From NCBI GenBank assembly GCA_003556865.1, contig PWQF01000002.1:1-6017 (forward strand): 6,017 nt of DNA. Reading direction: 5' to 3'. The position numbers were made by a program, and so were the translations under genes. Each line of letters starts with the position of its first letter. Within the stretch, counting starts at the first letter, position 1. This DNA is from Elusimicrobiota bacterium. Lineage in GTDB: Bacteria > CG03 > SLGR01 > PWQF01. Below the pieces are notes generated by a model. The model had not been told where the DNA came from, ran no database searches, and worked only from the letters and a program-made list of their open reading frames with translations. This document shows, one piece after another, positions 1-5,807 of this stretch.

Positions 1-163
1 AAACCTTAACTATCTTATCTATTACCGGGATTATAAAGAAGAGCCCCGGCCCCTTGGCTCCCACAAGCCTGCCCAGCCTGAAAATAACACCCCTTTCATA
101 CTCGTTTACTATCCTCACCGCAGATATAAGTATTACTACCGCAATTAAAATTAAAGCATACAT
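1..163 (-). CDS. Slipin / stomatin-like SPFH (Band 7) protein, N-terminal part
   Basis: Partial gene: 54 codons are present and the rest lies beyond the left edge. The protein opens with one hydrophobic segment (residues about 3-16), then has the typical start of the SPFH domain: [10 protein letters not shown] (17-26), F-R-L-G-R (28-32), and [12 protein letters not shown] (38-49). This matches bacterial and archaeal slipins, which are anchored by an N-terminal hairpin or span and form large membrane-associated rings or microdomains. The ATG shares its A with the TGA stop of the nfeD-type gene (TGATG), and a strong AGGAGG lies 7 bases upstream inside nfeD, so the start is secure and translation is probably coupled. 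An NfeD-type protease directly upstream is the standard slipin partner; in archaea such a protease cleaves the stomatin C-terminus. Whether the C-terminus here has a cleavage site cannot be seen. Confidence 0.9.
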   Translation of the reverse strand, partial: MYALILIAVVILISAVRIVNEYERGVIFRLGRLVGAKGPGLFFIIPVIDKIVKV

Positions 164-1452
164 CAGTACTCCTCCTCTTTTTCTCTTTCCACTTCCAGAA
201 CATTTCCCTCAACTTTTTTAACCTTTATTTTCTCTCCTTTTTTCACTGCCCCGCTCTTGCTTACGGCGCTCCATATTTCCCCCCGCACATAAACCGTCCC
301 CCGGGGATCTAAATCCTGCATTGCTTCACCCGCCAGCCCCTTCATCCCCTCCTTTCCGGTTGACGGCTTTTTTTTCTGAATATTTATTCCCGCACCGGCG
401 GCAAACAGAAAAAAAGCGCCCATCCCGGCGGCGGCACCGAATACCAGCGACGGGGAAACCCTGAGCGGGAAACCGGTAACGTCAAAAAGCATAAGGGAAC
501 CGGCAGCAAATGCGATAACCCCCCCGAATGTAAGTATACCCTCCGAAGGAACCCATACATCTAAAAGCATAAGCATTGCCCCCAGTATTATAAGAAGAAT
601 ACCCACCCAGTTAACCGGAATTATCTGAAAGGCAAGGGAAGCCAGAAGCAGGGAAATAGCTCCGAGCACCGCTCCAAACCCTATTCCCGGATTTGCCGCC
701 TCGTAAATAAAACCGTAAACTCCCAGTATAAGCAGTATGTATGCCAGGTTCGGGTGAGAAATATAGTTTAAAAACTGCCTTATCGGGGAAAGTTTTTCCT
801 CCCTGAAACCGGACCGGGCCGAAAGAGTAAAAATATTTCCTCCTTTTTTAACCTCTTTTCCTTCCAGAATCTCTTTTAATCCTGAAAAATCATCAACAAT
901 ATATTCTATGACATTCATTTCCAGGGCCTCCCGGGCGGTTATGCTTGCGCTGAGGGTTACCGCCTCCTGCGCCCATTCGGCATTTCGGGAATGTTTAAGA
1001 GCAAGGGACTTAATAAAAGCCCGGGCATCCTCTACGGCCTTGGAATCGACCCCTTCTTCTTCCCCGCCGCCTCCCATCCTTACGGGATGAGCAGCCCCTA
1101 CATTGGTGCCCCGGGCCATTACAGCCAGATCTGAAGAGATAAGAATAAAAGTCCCTGCAGAAGCGGCGCGGGCGCCGGAATCACCCACATAAACAACCAC
1201 GGGCCGGGGGGAGGCCTCAATTGCCTTTACTATCTGCCTCATTGAATCCATCAGTCCCCCGGGCGTATCCATCTTTATAACTGTATAAGGAGCTTCCGGC
1301 TCCTGAAGATGGCGGGCTATATGCTCTGCTATCACCGGATTTACGGTGCCTTCCAGCCTTAAAAGAAGGGCTTTTTCACCCGAAGCGGAAAGAGGGACCG
1401 AAAGTACGGAGAAAAAGAGAAAAAGAGCTATAGAGCTAAAAAGCGATTTCAC
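163..1452 (-). CDS. Full-length NfeD-type membrane serine protease (ClpP-class)
   Basis: 429 residues. A hydrophobic N-terminal segment (about 4-22) looks like a signal peptide. A ClpP/SppA-like protease domain follows (about 27-200), with D-T-P-G-G at 62-66, the nucleophile in A-A-S-A-G (Ser98), and F-I-K-S-L-A at 146-151, whose Lys148 aligns with the general-base lysine of archaeal 1510-N proteases as I remember them. Five membrane spans follow (about 235-251, 256-276, 283-299, 305-324, 335-355). A soluble C-terminal NfeD OB-fold domain comes last (about 371-425). This is the long form, with protease and OB domain in one chain. It probably cleaves membrane or slipin substrates outside the cytoplasm; the target is inferred from the slipin gene that follows. 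The start is GTG, chosen because AGGGAGG sits 6 bases upstream and the signal peptide begins there. It overlaps the end of aroB by 17 bases. Residues 127-134 form a Gly/Glu-rich loop. Family assignment is firm; substrate is not. Confidence 0.93.
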   Translation of the reverse strand: MKSLFSSIALFLFFSVLSVPLSASGEKALLLRLEGTVNPVIAEHIARHLQEPEAPYTVIKMDTPGGLMDSMRQIVKAIEASPRPVVVYVGDSGARAASAGTFILISSDLAVMARGTNVGAAHPVRMGGGGEEEGVDSKAVEDARAFIKSLALKHSRNAEWAQEAVTLSASITAREALEMNVIEYIVDDFSGLKEILEGKEVKKGGNIFTLSARSGFREEKLSPIRQFLNYISHPNLAYILLILGVYGFIYEAANPGIGFGAVLGAISLLLASLAFQIIPVNWVGILLIILGAMLMLLDVWVPSEGILTFGGVIAFAAGSLMLFDVTGFPLRVSPSLVFGAAAGMGAFFLFAAGAGINIQKKKPSTGKEGMKGLAGEAMQDLDPRGTVYVRGEIWSAVSKSGAVKKGEKIKVKKVEGNVLEVEREKEEEY

Positions 1453-2518
1453 TTAAAGCCTCCCTGACAGTTTTTTCTTCAACGGGAACAGAGGTTATTA
1501 CCCTGCCTATCTTTTCCGGAAGCACAAATTCAAGCCTCTTTTTTCTCACCTTTTTATCAAAATACATTCTCTTAACCAGGGCGCGGGGATCAGTGATTTC
1601 GGGTATGGGGCCGGGCAGGTTGAAAAGAGCTAAAATATCTTTTATTTCTTTATCCAGGCCTGCGCAGCTTCTATTTTTTAATTTAGAAATCCGGGCCGCA
1701 AGAATCATTCCCGCCGCAACACCCTGACCGTGTGTTATCTTTCCGTAACCCAACTCCGCTTCCAGGGCATGGCCCAGGGTATGGCCCAGGTTTAAAACCT
1801 TGCGGAGACCGGACTCCTTTTCATCTTTTTGAACAATTTCCCCCTTTATCTTAACTGACTCAAAGAGAACCTGCTCCATTACTATTGGATCCCGGCTGCA
1901 GATTTTCCGGCTGTTTTTAATTAAAAACTCAAAAAAGGGGCGCCCCTTTATAACTGCATGCTTTACCACTTCCGCCATACCGGAAAGAAACTCTTTCTCC
2001 TCCAGGGTTTTTAAAAGGCTAACATCAATATGAACATACCCGGGCTGATAAAAAGTTCCGGCCAAATTTTTTCCATGGGAAAGGTTTACCCCGGTCTTGC
2101 CGCCTATAGAGCTGTCGGCCTGGGCTATTAAACTGGTCGGGACATTAAAAAAGGGCACCCCCCTCATAAAAGTAGAAGCGGCAAACCCGGCCAGGTCACC
2201 CACCACCCCTCCCCCCAGGGCTATAACCGGTGTGCCCCTTTCAAAACCGCACTCCAGCATTTGAGTATATATTTCCTCTAAAGTTTTAAGGCTTTTATAT
2301 TCCTCGCCTTCGCCCATATGGATAAGACATACCCCGTAACCCTCCTTTTCTAAAACAGAAACCAGGCGGGAAGCATAAAGTTTTCCCACCCTGGTATCGG
2401 TGACAACTGCAATTTTTGAAGGCGGATAAATCTGCCGGAGAAAAAAAGGGAAGTTTTTCAGTTCTCTTCCCACTCTTACCTGATAACTGCCGGAAGCTGT
2501 TTTTATTTCTACCAGCAT
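1436..2518 (-). CDS. aroB: 3-dehydroquinate synthase
   Basis: 360 residues, normal for the family. The enzyme converts DAHP to 3-dehydroquinate, the second step of the shikimate pathway, in the cytoplasm, with NAD+ and a divalent metal (zinc in characterised members). The glycine-rich NAD-binding stretch G-G-G-V-V-G-D-L-A-G-F is at 102-112. The substrate region N-V-P-T-S-L-I-A-Q-A-D-S-S-I-G-G-K-T-G-V-N spans 125-145. The three expected metal ligands are Glu183 (in G-M-A-E-V-V-K-H), His246 (first His of N-L-G-H-T-L-G-H) and His263 (in T-H-G-Q-G); His250 is the conserved active-site histidine. No key residue is missing. The ATG follows the aroK stop after 2 bases, and GGAGAAGG (2526-2533) lies 7 bases upstream inside aroK. 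The TAG stop lies within the nfeD-type gene. Its product goes next to a dehydratase (AroD or AroQ) that is not encoded here. Confidence 0.97.
   Translation of the reverse strand: MLVEIKTASGSYQVRVGRELKNFPFFLRQIYPPSKIAVVTDTRVGKLYASRLVSVLEKEGYGVCLIHMGEGEEYKSLKTLEEIYTQMLECGFERGTPVIALGGGVVGDLAGFAASTFMRGVPFFNVPTSLIAQADSSIGGKTGVNLSHGKNLAGTFYQPGYVHIDVSLLKTLEEKEFLSGMAEVVKHAVIKGRPFFEFLIKNSRKICSRDPIVMEQVLFESVKIKGEIVQKDEKESGLRKVLNLGHTLGHALEAELGYGKITHGQGVAAGMILAARISKLKNRSCAGLDKEIKDILALFNLPGPIPEITDPRALVKRMYFDKKVRKKRLEFVLPEKIGRVITSVPVEEKTVREALSEIAF
1459..1465 (-). promoter_or_regulatory. Ribosome binding site fixing the GTG start of the nfeD-type gene
   Basis: AGGGAGG, read on the minus strand, lies inside the last codons of aroB, with a 6-base spacer (CTTTAA) before GTG at 1452-1450. 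It is a near-ideal Shine-Dalgarno match and supports the 17-base overlap with aroB rather than a later start. Confidence 0.75.
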
Positions 2519-2520
2519 TT

Positions 2521-3051
2521 TCAGGCCTTCTCCAACCCGTCAAATTTTCTTGAACTCTTTATGAAATCTATTATTTCATTCACCGGCTGCGAGACCTCTT
2601 TTCCGGTAGTATCCACAGTGAAATCAGCCCTGGAATAATAATCTTTTCTTTCACTCATTATTTTCTTTATTCTGGCCAGGGGGTCCTTTACCTTTAACAG
2701 TGGGCGGTTTCCCGAAGCCGAAGCCCTTTCATATATCTCCTCCGGCGCCGCGGTAAGGCAGACTATGACCCCTTTTTTTTCCAGCTCCTGCATATTTTTT
2801 TTGTTCTTAACCACTCCTCCCCCCGTGGCTATAACATGATTATTCAGAAGGGACACACAGCTTACCGCCTTTTTCTCCAGCTGCCGGAAATATTTTTCCC
2901 CATGCTTTTTAAAAATACGGCTGATACTGACCCCCACATCCTTCTCAATCATCTCATCCGTATCTATATACCCCATCCCCAGTTTCCGGGCCAGGGCCTT
3001 ACCCACAGAAGTTTTTCCCGTAGCCATCATTCCCGTAAGTACTATATTCAT
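2521..3051 (-). CDS. aroK: Shikimate kinase
   Basis: 176 residues, standard for a single-domain shikimate kinase. It uses ATP to phosphorylate shikimate at the 3-hydroxyl, the fifth step of the pathway. The Walker A loop is G-M-M-A-T-G-K-T-S (7-15). The D-T-D motif (30-32) supplies Asp32 for the substrate hydroxyl and Mg2+. Arg56 lies in F-R-Q-L-E (55-59), and G-G-G (77-79) is the Walker B-equivalent shikimate contact. The lid arginine is Arg116 (R-P-L-L), and E-R-K-D-Y-Y is at 134-139. The ATG at 3051 is the only sensible start: upstream in the same frame there is no other start codon back to the aroC stop. Its own ribosome site is modest (AGGTG, 8-base spacer). A tiny reading frame with a better site ends on this start codon (see the 3048-3099 entry). 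The gene lies 48 bases after aroC and 2 bases before aroB. Confidence 0.96.
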   Translation of the reverse strand: MNIVLTGMMATGKTSVGKALARKLGMGYIDTDEMIEKDVGVSISRIFKKHGEKYFRQLEKKAVSCVSLLNNHVIATGGGVVKNKKNMQELEKKGVIVCLTAAPEEIYERASASGNRPLLKVKDPLARIKKIMSERKDYYSRADFTVDTTGKEVSQPVNEIIDFIKSSRKFDGLEKA

Positions 3052-3099
3052 ATCCGCTGCACCTGCTGCATTAAAATCTCCTGAATTGAAATATCCAAC
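3048..3099 (-). other. aroC-aroK spacer with a possible 7-codon coupling minicistron
   Basis: This is the longest gap between genes in the window (48 bases, 3052-3099, plus the overlap into aroK). On the minus strand AGGAG (3078-3082) stands 6 bases before an ATG (3071-3069). That ATG opens a frame reading M-Q-Q-V-Q-R-I and then TGA (3050-3048), which overlaps the aroK ATG as ATGA. In the same frame a TTG at 3098-3096 would give a 16-residue peptide, but it has no convincing ribosome site. The layout would let ribosomes reach the weakly served aroK start by termination-reinitiation. No hairpin with a T-run and no riboswitch-like structure is visible. The peptide has no recognisable function, and the frame could be accidental. 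Confidence 0.3.
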
Positions 3100-4263
3100 T
3101 TAAAAGCCGCCTATCTGATTTAAATAATTTTTATAGTTTCTTTTCACCTCTTTTACTGAATCCCCGCCGGTTTTTTCCAGCAGGGCCGCAGCCACCTCCA
3201 GGGCCACGGCTGCCTCCCCCGCCACTCCGGCCGCGGGGACCGCGCAGACATCAGAGCGGACAATAGCCGAATCAACTTCCTTTTTACTTTTTATATCAAC
3301 TGACTTTAAGGGACGGGCCAGAGAACTTATAGGTTTCATCACCGCGCTTATAACCAAATTTTCTCCGTTACTCATTCCGCCCTCGAATCCGCCGGCCCTG
3401 TTAGAGGTCCTGTAGAAACTTTTTCTGTCGGAATCATATTTTATTTCGTCATGGGCCCGGGAACCCCTAAGGCCCGCAAGGGCAAAGCCGATTCCTGTCT
3501 CCACTCCCTTTACGGCCTGAACGGACATAAGAGCCCCGGCTATCCTTGACTCCAGCTTAAGGTCCCATTGTATATGCGAGCCAAGTCCGGGGGGGACGCC
3601 GGTTACCACAACAGTAAAGACTCCGCCAAGAGTGTCGCCGGCTTCGCCGGCTGCCTTTATTTCATCTATCATTTTCTTTTCCGCATCCGGGTCTATGCAC
3701 CTTAACTGGGAATTCCCGGCAGCCTCAGATATCCGGGATGCATCTTCCAGCTCCACCCTCCCCTTCACCTCCCCTATCTGGCGGGTATAAGAGAGAACCC
3801 TTATATCAAGGTCCATTAAGAACTTTTTTGCAACCGCTCCCGCTGCAACCCTGGCAGCCGTTTCCCGGGCCGACGCCCTTTCCAGTATATCCCTTATATC
3901 CCTGCGGTCATATTTAAGAGCTCCGGCCAGGTCGGCATGGCCGGGCCGGGGACGGGTCTGAATAAACTCGTCTTTCTCGTCTTCTCTTCTAACAGACATT
4001 ATTTCTTTCCAGTTTTCCCAGTCCCTGTTGATTATCTGGAGGCTTATGGGGCTACCGGTGGTCCGGGCAAACCTTATCCCGGAATTGATTATAATCCTGT
4101 CTTTTTCTATCTGCATCCTCCCCCCGCGGCCGTAGCCCTTCTGCCTTTTTTTAAGCTGGGAGTTAATATACTCCTCCGATATTTCCAGTCCCGCCGGTAT
4201 GCCTTCAAGGATGGCCGTAAGACATTTTCCGTGAGATTCTCCTGCAGTAACATATCTTAACAT
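3100..4263 (-). CDS. aroC: Chorismate synthase
   Basis: 387 residues, close to the usual length for Firmicutes. The enzyme removes phosphate from 5-enolpyruvylshikimate-3-phosphate to give chorismate, the last shared step of aromatic synthesis, and needs reduced FMN. The signature G-E-S-H-G (8-12) carries His11, and R-P-G-H-A-D (106-111) carries His109; these match the two conserved catalytic histidines. Other family landmarks are G-Y-G-R-G-G-R-M (43-50), the basic R-A-S-A-R-E-T (129-135), the FMN/phosphate region N-R-A-G-G-F-E-G-G-M-S-N-G-E (288-301), and R-S-D-V-C-A-V-P-A (336-344) with the conserved Asp338. It is complete, with no unusual change. The ATG is 12 bases after the aroE stop; the ribosome site GAGGGAG (4271-4277, 7-base spacer) overlaps that stop codon, so the two genes are probably translationally coupled. 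Its substrate comes from EPSP synthase, which is not in the window. There is no sign in the sequence whether it has its own flavin reductase activity. Confidence 0.97.
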   Translation of the reverse strand: MLRYVTAGESHGKCLTAILEGIPAGLEISEEYINSQLKKRQKGYGRGGRMQIEKDRIIINSGIRFARTTGSPISLQIINRDWENWKEIMSVRREDEKDEFIQTRPRPGHADLAGALKYDRRDIRDILERASARETAARVAAGAVAKKFLMDLDIRVLSYTRQIGEVKGRVELEDASRISEAAGNSQLRCIDPDAEKKMIDEIKAAGEAGDTLGGVFTVVVTGVPPGLGSHIQWDLKLESRIAGALMSVQAVKGVETGIGFALAGLRGSRAHDEIKYDSDRKSFYRTSNRAGGFEGGMSNGENLVISAVMKPISSLARPLKSVDIKSKKEVDSAIVRSDVCAVPAAGVAGEAAVALEVAAALLEKTGGDSVKEVKRNYKNYLNQIGGF

Positions 4264-4275
4264 CTCATATCTCCC

Positions 4276-5145
4276 TCAGGCAGCCTCCGCCTTTTTTCTG
4301 ACAAACTCCTTCATTTTTCTCCTGATATCTTCACCCGGCTTTATACCGGACCACAATTCAAAAGCCCTGGCCCCCTGCCCGGAAAGCATTCCTGCTCCCC
4401 CCGAACATTTAAGCGATTTTTGCTCGGCAGCGGATATAAGTTCGGTTTTACGGTTATAAACCACATCATAAACCACCAGGTCCGGCTTTACCTCAACCTT
4501 ATCCAGGTCAACCGGCGCCGGGCCGGGTTTCATACCGGCCGGAGTGGCATTTATTAAAATGGCGGATCCGGAGAGTATGCCGGGTATCTCCCCTGAATCT
4601 TTTATTGCGCAGATACCGGGTAACTTAAAATCTTTTGTCAGCTTTTCCGCTTTACGGGGATATATGTCATAACCATATATTTTCCCGGGCCGCAAGCCGA
4701 ACCCCTCCGCCAGGGCGTAAACCGCCGCCCGGGCCGCTCCTCCCGCGCCCAGTATAAGGGCATCTTCTGAACCGCCGCTGTAATTCAGCTCTTCCCTTAA
4801 ATCATCTCTTAACCCCACCCAGTCCGTGTTGGTTCCCTTAAGGCCGCTGCCGGTTCTTATAACCGTATTTACCGCACCCGTTTTTAAAGCCGCGCTGTCG
4901 CAGCTTTCCAGTAAAGGAATTATATCCGTTTTATAGGGTATGGTAACATTAAACCCGGGAGATTCAGGTGAATTTTTTATTTCGCGGGTAAAACTTTTCA
5001 ACTCATCTTTCTCTTTAATTTCTCTTAAGGAGTACCGCCAGTTCAGATCCAGGCTCCGGTATATTATCCTGTGCATCCCCGGGGAGAGAGAGTGGGCAAC
5101 AGGGCTGCCTACGAGAAAACAGGTTTTTTCAGATGAAATTACCAC
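4276..5145 (-). CDS. aroE: Shikimate dehydrogenase with an unusual cofactor loop
   Basis: 289 residues, near the usual 270-290. It reduces 3-dehydroshikimate to shikimate, fourth step of the pathway. The substrate motif S-L-S-P (19-22) supplies Ser19 and Ser21. N-V-T-I-P-Y-K (66-72) holds catalytic Lys72, G-A-V-N-T (90-94) holds Asn93, and G-T-N-T-D-W-V-G (104-111) holds catalytic Asp108. The Rossmann loop is G-A-G-G-A-A-R-A (133-140); N-A-T-P-A-G-M (199-205) and G-Q-G-A-R-A-F-E (256-263) complete the family pattern. After the second Rossmann strand, where NADP-dependent enzymes have Asn-Arg-Thr, this protein has Asp160-Ile161-Tyr162, which suggests NAD preference (inference). Quinate/shikimate dehydrogenases also carry Asp here, but the shikimate block argues for a biosynthetic role. 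The start is GTG, directly after the TAA of the upstream gene, with no clear Shine-Dalgarno. No better start exists before the first conserved strand. Confidence 0.95.
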   Translation of the reverse strand: MVISSEKTCFLVGSPVAHSLSPGMHRIIYRSLDLNWRYSLREIKEKDELKSFTREIKNSPESPGFNVTIPYKTDIIPLLESCDSAALKTGAVNTVIRTGSGLKGTNTDWVGLRDDLREELNYSGGSEDALILGAGGAARAAVYALAEGFGLRPGKIYGYDIYPRKAEKLTKDFKLPGICAIKDSGEIPGILSGSAILINATPAGMKPGPAPVDLDKVEVKPDLVVYDVVYNRKTELISAAEQKSLKCSGGAGMLSGQGARAFELWSGIKPGEDIRRKMKEFVRKKAEAA

Positions 5146-5346
5146 TTATAAGGTAAAAAACAGAATCAGCGCCCCCAGGACCATCAGCATTACCCCCACC
5201 TTTCTCCTGTGACCTAAAAGAAGCCTGTCGTTAAAAATATATTCCCGTGCCAAAAGATTAATTTTATAGACCAGGGTGGGCCGGTAAAGGTAGGCTGCGC
5301 CAACTAAAAACAAGATCAGTCCGGCAAAAAAGCTTATTATATTCAT
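5146..5346 (-). CDS. Small two-span membrane protein of unknown function
   Basis: 66 residues; I do not recognise a named family. Two hydrophobic segments (about 4-20 and 50-65) flank a polar, basic loop containing Y-R-P-T (21-24), R-E-Y-I-F-N-D-R (34-41) and H-R-R-K-V-G (46-51). The positive loop between the spans suggests it faces the cytoplasm, with both ends outside (positive-inside rule, inference). It is likely a real gene: its ATG overlaps the acetyltransferase stop as ATGA, GAGG lies 5 bases upstream, its TAA abuts the aroE GTG exactly, and its composition fits a membrane protein rather than a chance frame. The loop pattern resembles small proteins I have a general impression of in other anaerobes, but I cannot name a family. 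No catalytic or metal-binding motif is evident. Its place before aroE may reflect operon packing and does not prove a link to aromatic synthesis. Confidence 0.8.
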   Translation of the reverse strand: MNIISFFAGLILFLVGAAYLYRPTLVYKINLLAREYIFNDRLLLGHRRKVGVMLMVLGALILFFTL

Positions 5347-5807
5347 AATGACCTCACTAAAAGTACTTCTCCGCAGTCAGGAAAATGCGGGCACTTTATA
5401 CATTCCGACCATATCTTATGGGGCATCTTATCTTTATCCCCTCTTTTAAACTCCATCTTCTCAAAAAATCCGGGGGAATAGCTGAGAGCAAATACCTTTT
5501 CCGCCCCCAGTTCTTCCGCCTCACGGAGACAGTTTTCAACCATCCGGCGTGCAATCCCCTCTTTACGACACTTTTGGGAAACAGCAAGAGATTTTATTTC
5601 CGCCAACCCCTCCCACAGCGGATGAAGGGCGCAGCAGGCAATAATTTCACCTTCCTCCCTTATTACCCAGAAATCTCTTATATTTTCATATATTTCATTA
5701 AGGGAGCGGGGAAGCATAAGCTTATCTGCAGCAAAAGAGTTAACCAGCTTCTGTATCCCCTTAACGTCATCCAGTTTTGCCTTTCTTATCTTTTCTTTTT
5801 TATTCAT
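5343..5807 (-). CDS. GNAT N-acetyltransferase, probably short-type N-acetylglutamate synthase (ArgA-like)
   Basis: 154 residues, one GNAT domain. Such proteins transfer acetyl from acetyl-CoA to an amine; the short ArgA-like group acetylates glutamate to begin arginine synthesis. The N-terminal I-R-K-A-K-L-D-D-V (7-15) is the usual GNAT opening strand and helix. A-E-I-K-S-L-A-V (69-76) is the central strand. Q-K-C-R-K-E-G-I-A (78-86) is the acetyl-CoA pyrophosphate loop (Q-x-x-R-x-x-G-x-A). G-F-F-E-K-M-E-F (113-120) is the typical C-terminal F-Y/F-x-K-x-G/E-F region. The tail P-H-K-I-W-S-E-C-I-K-C-P (129-140) with Cys136, Cys139 and Cys145 resembles the short NAGS group as I recall it; this is why I prefer that over a generic acetyltransferase. 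There is no amino-acid-kinase domain, so classical ArgA feedback regulation is not expected in that form. The ATG overlaps the recN stop (ATGA), and no strong ribosome site is seen, so coupling to recN is likely. No other arg gene is visible, so the substrate is not certain. Confidence 0.8.
   Translation of the reverse strand: MNKKEKIRKAKLDDVKGIQKLVNSFAADKLMLPRSLNEIYENIRDFWVIREEGEIIACCALHPLWEGLAEIKSLAVSQKCRKEGIARRMVENCLREAEELGAEKVFALSYSPGFFEKMEFKRGDKDKMPHKIWSECIKCPHFPDCGEVLLVRSL

Noticed and set aside
1027..1082. Gly/Glu-rich low-complexity stretch in the nfeD-type protease, considered as a repeat or insertion
   Set aside because: It falls in the variable loop between the nucleophile and the lysine helix, where such proteases differ in length and composition; reading frame and flanking motifs are intact.
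2295..2543. Minus-strand 82-codon frame overlapping the start of aroB
   Set aside because: It is out of frame with aroB and aroK, both of which have complete conserved motifs over this stretch; it reads as low-complexity basic sequence.
3052..3099. Terminator, riboswitch or T-box in the aroC-aroK gap
   Set aside because: 48 bases is too short for a T-box or known riboswitch, and no stable stem followed by a T-run can be drawn on the minus strand.
3637..3651. Perfect small inverted repeat GCCGGC-TTC-GCCGGC
   Set aside because: It lies inside aroC and encodes a normal Ala-Gly-Glu-Ala-Gly stretch; there is no T-run after it, so it is not a terminator, and a 6-bp stem of this kind is expected by chance in GC-rich codons.
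3937..4260. Plus-strand open frame (107 codons) opposite the start of aroC
   Set aside because: It is fully antisense to the conserved N-terminal region of chorismate synthase and shows no motif or ribosome site of note.
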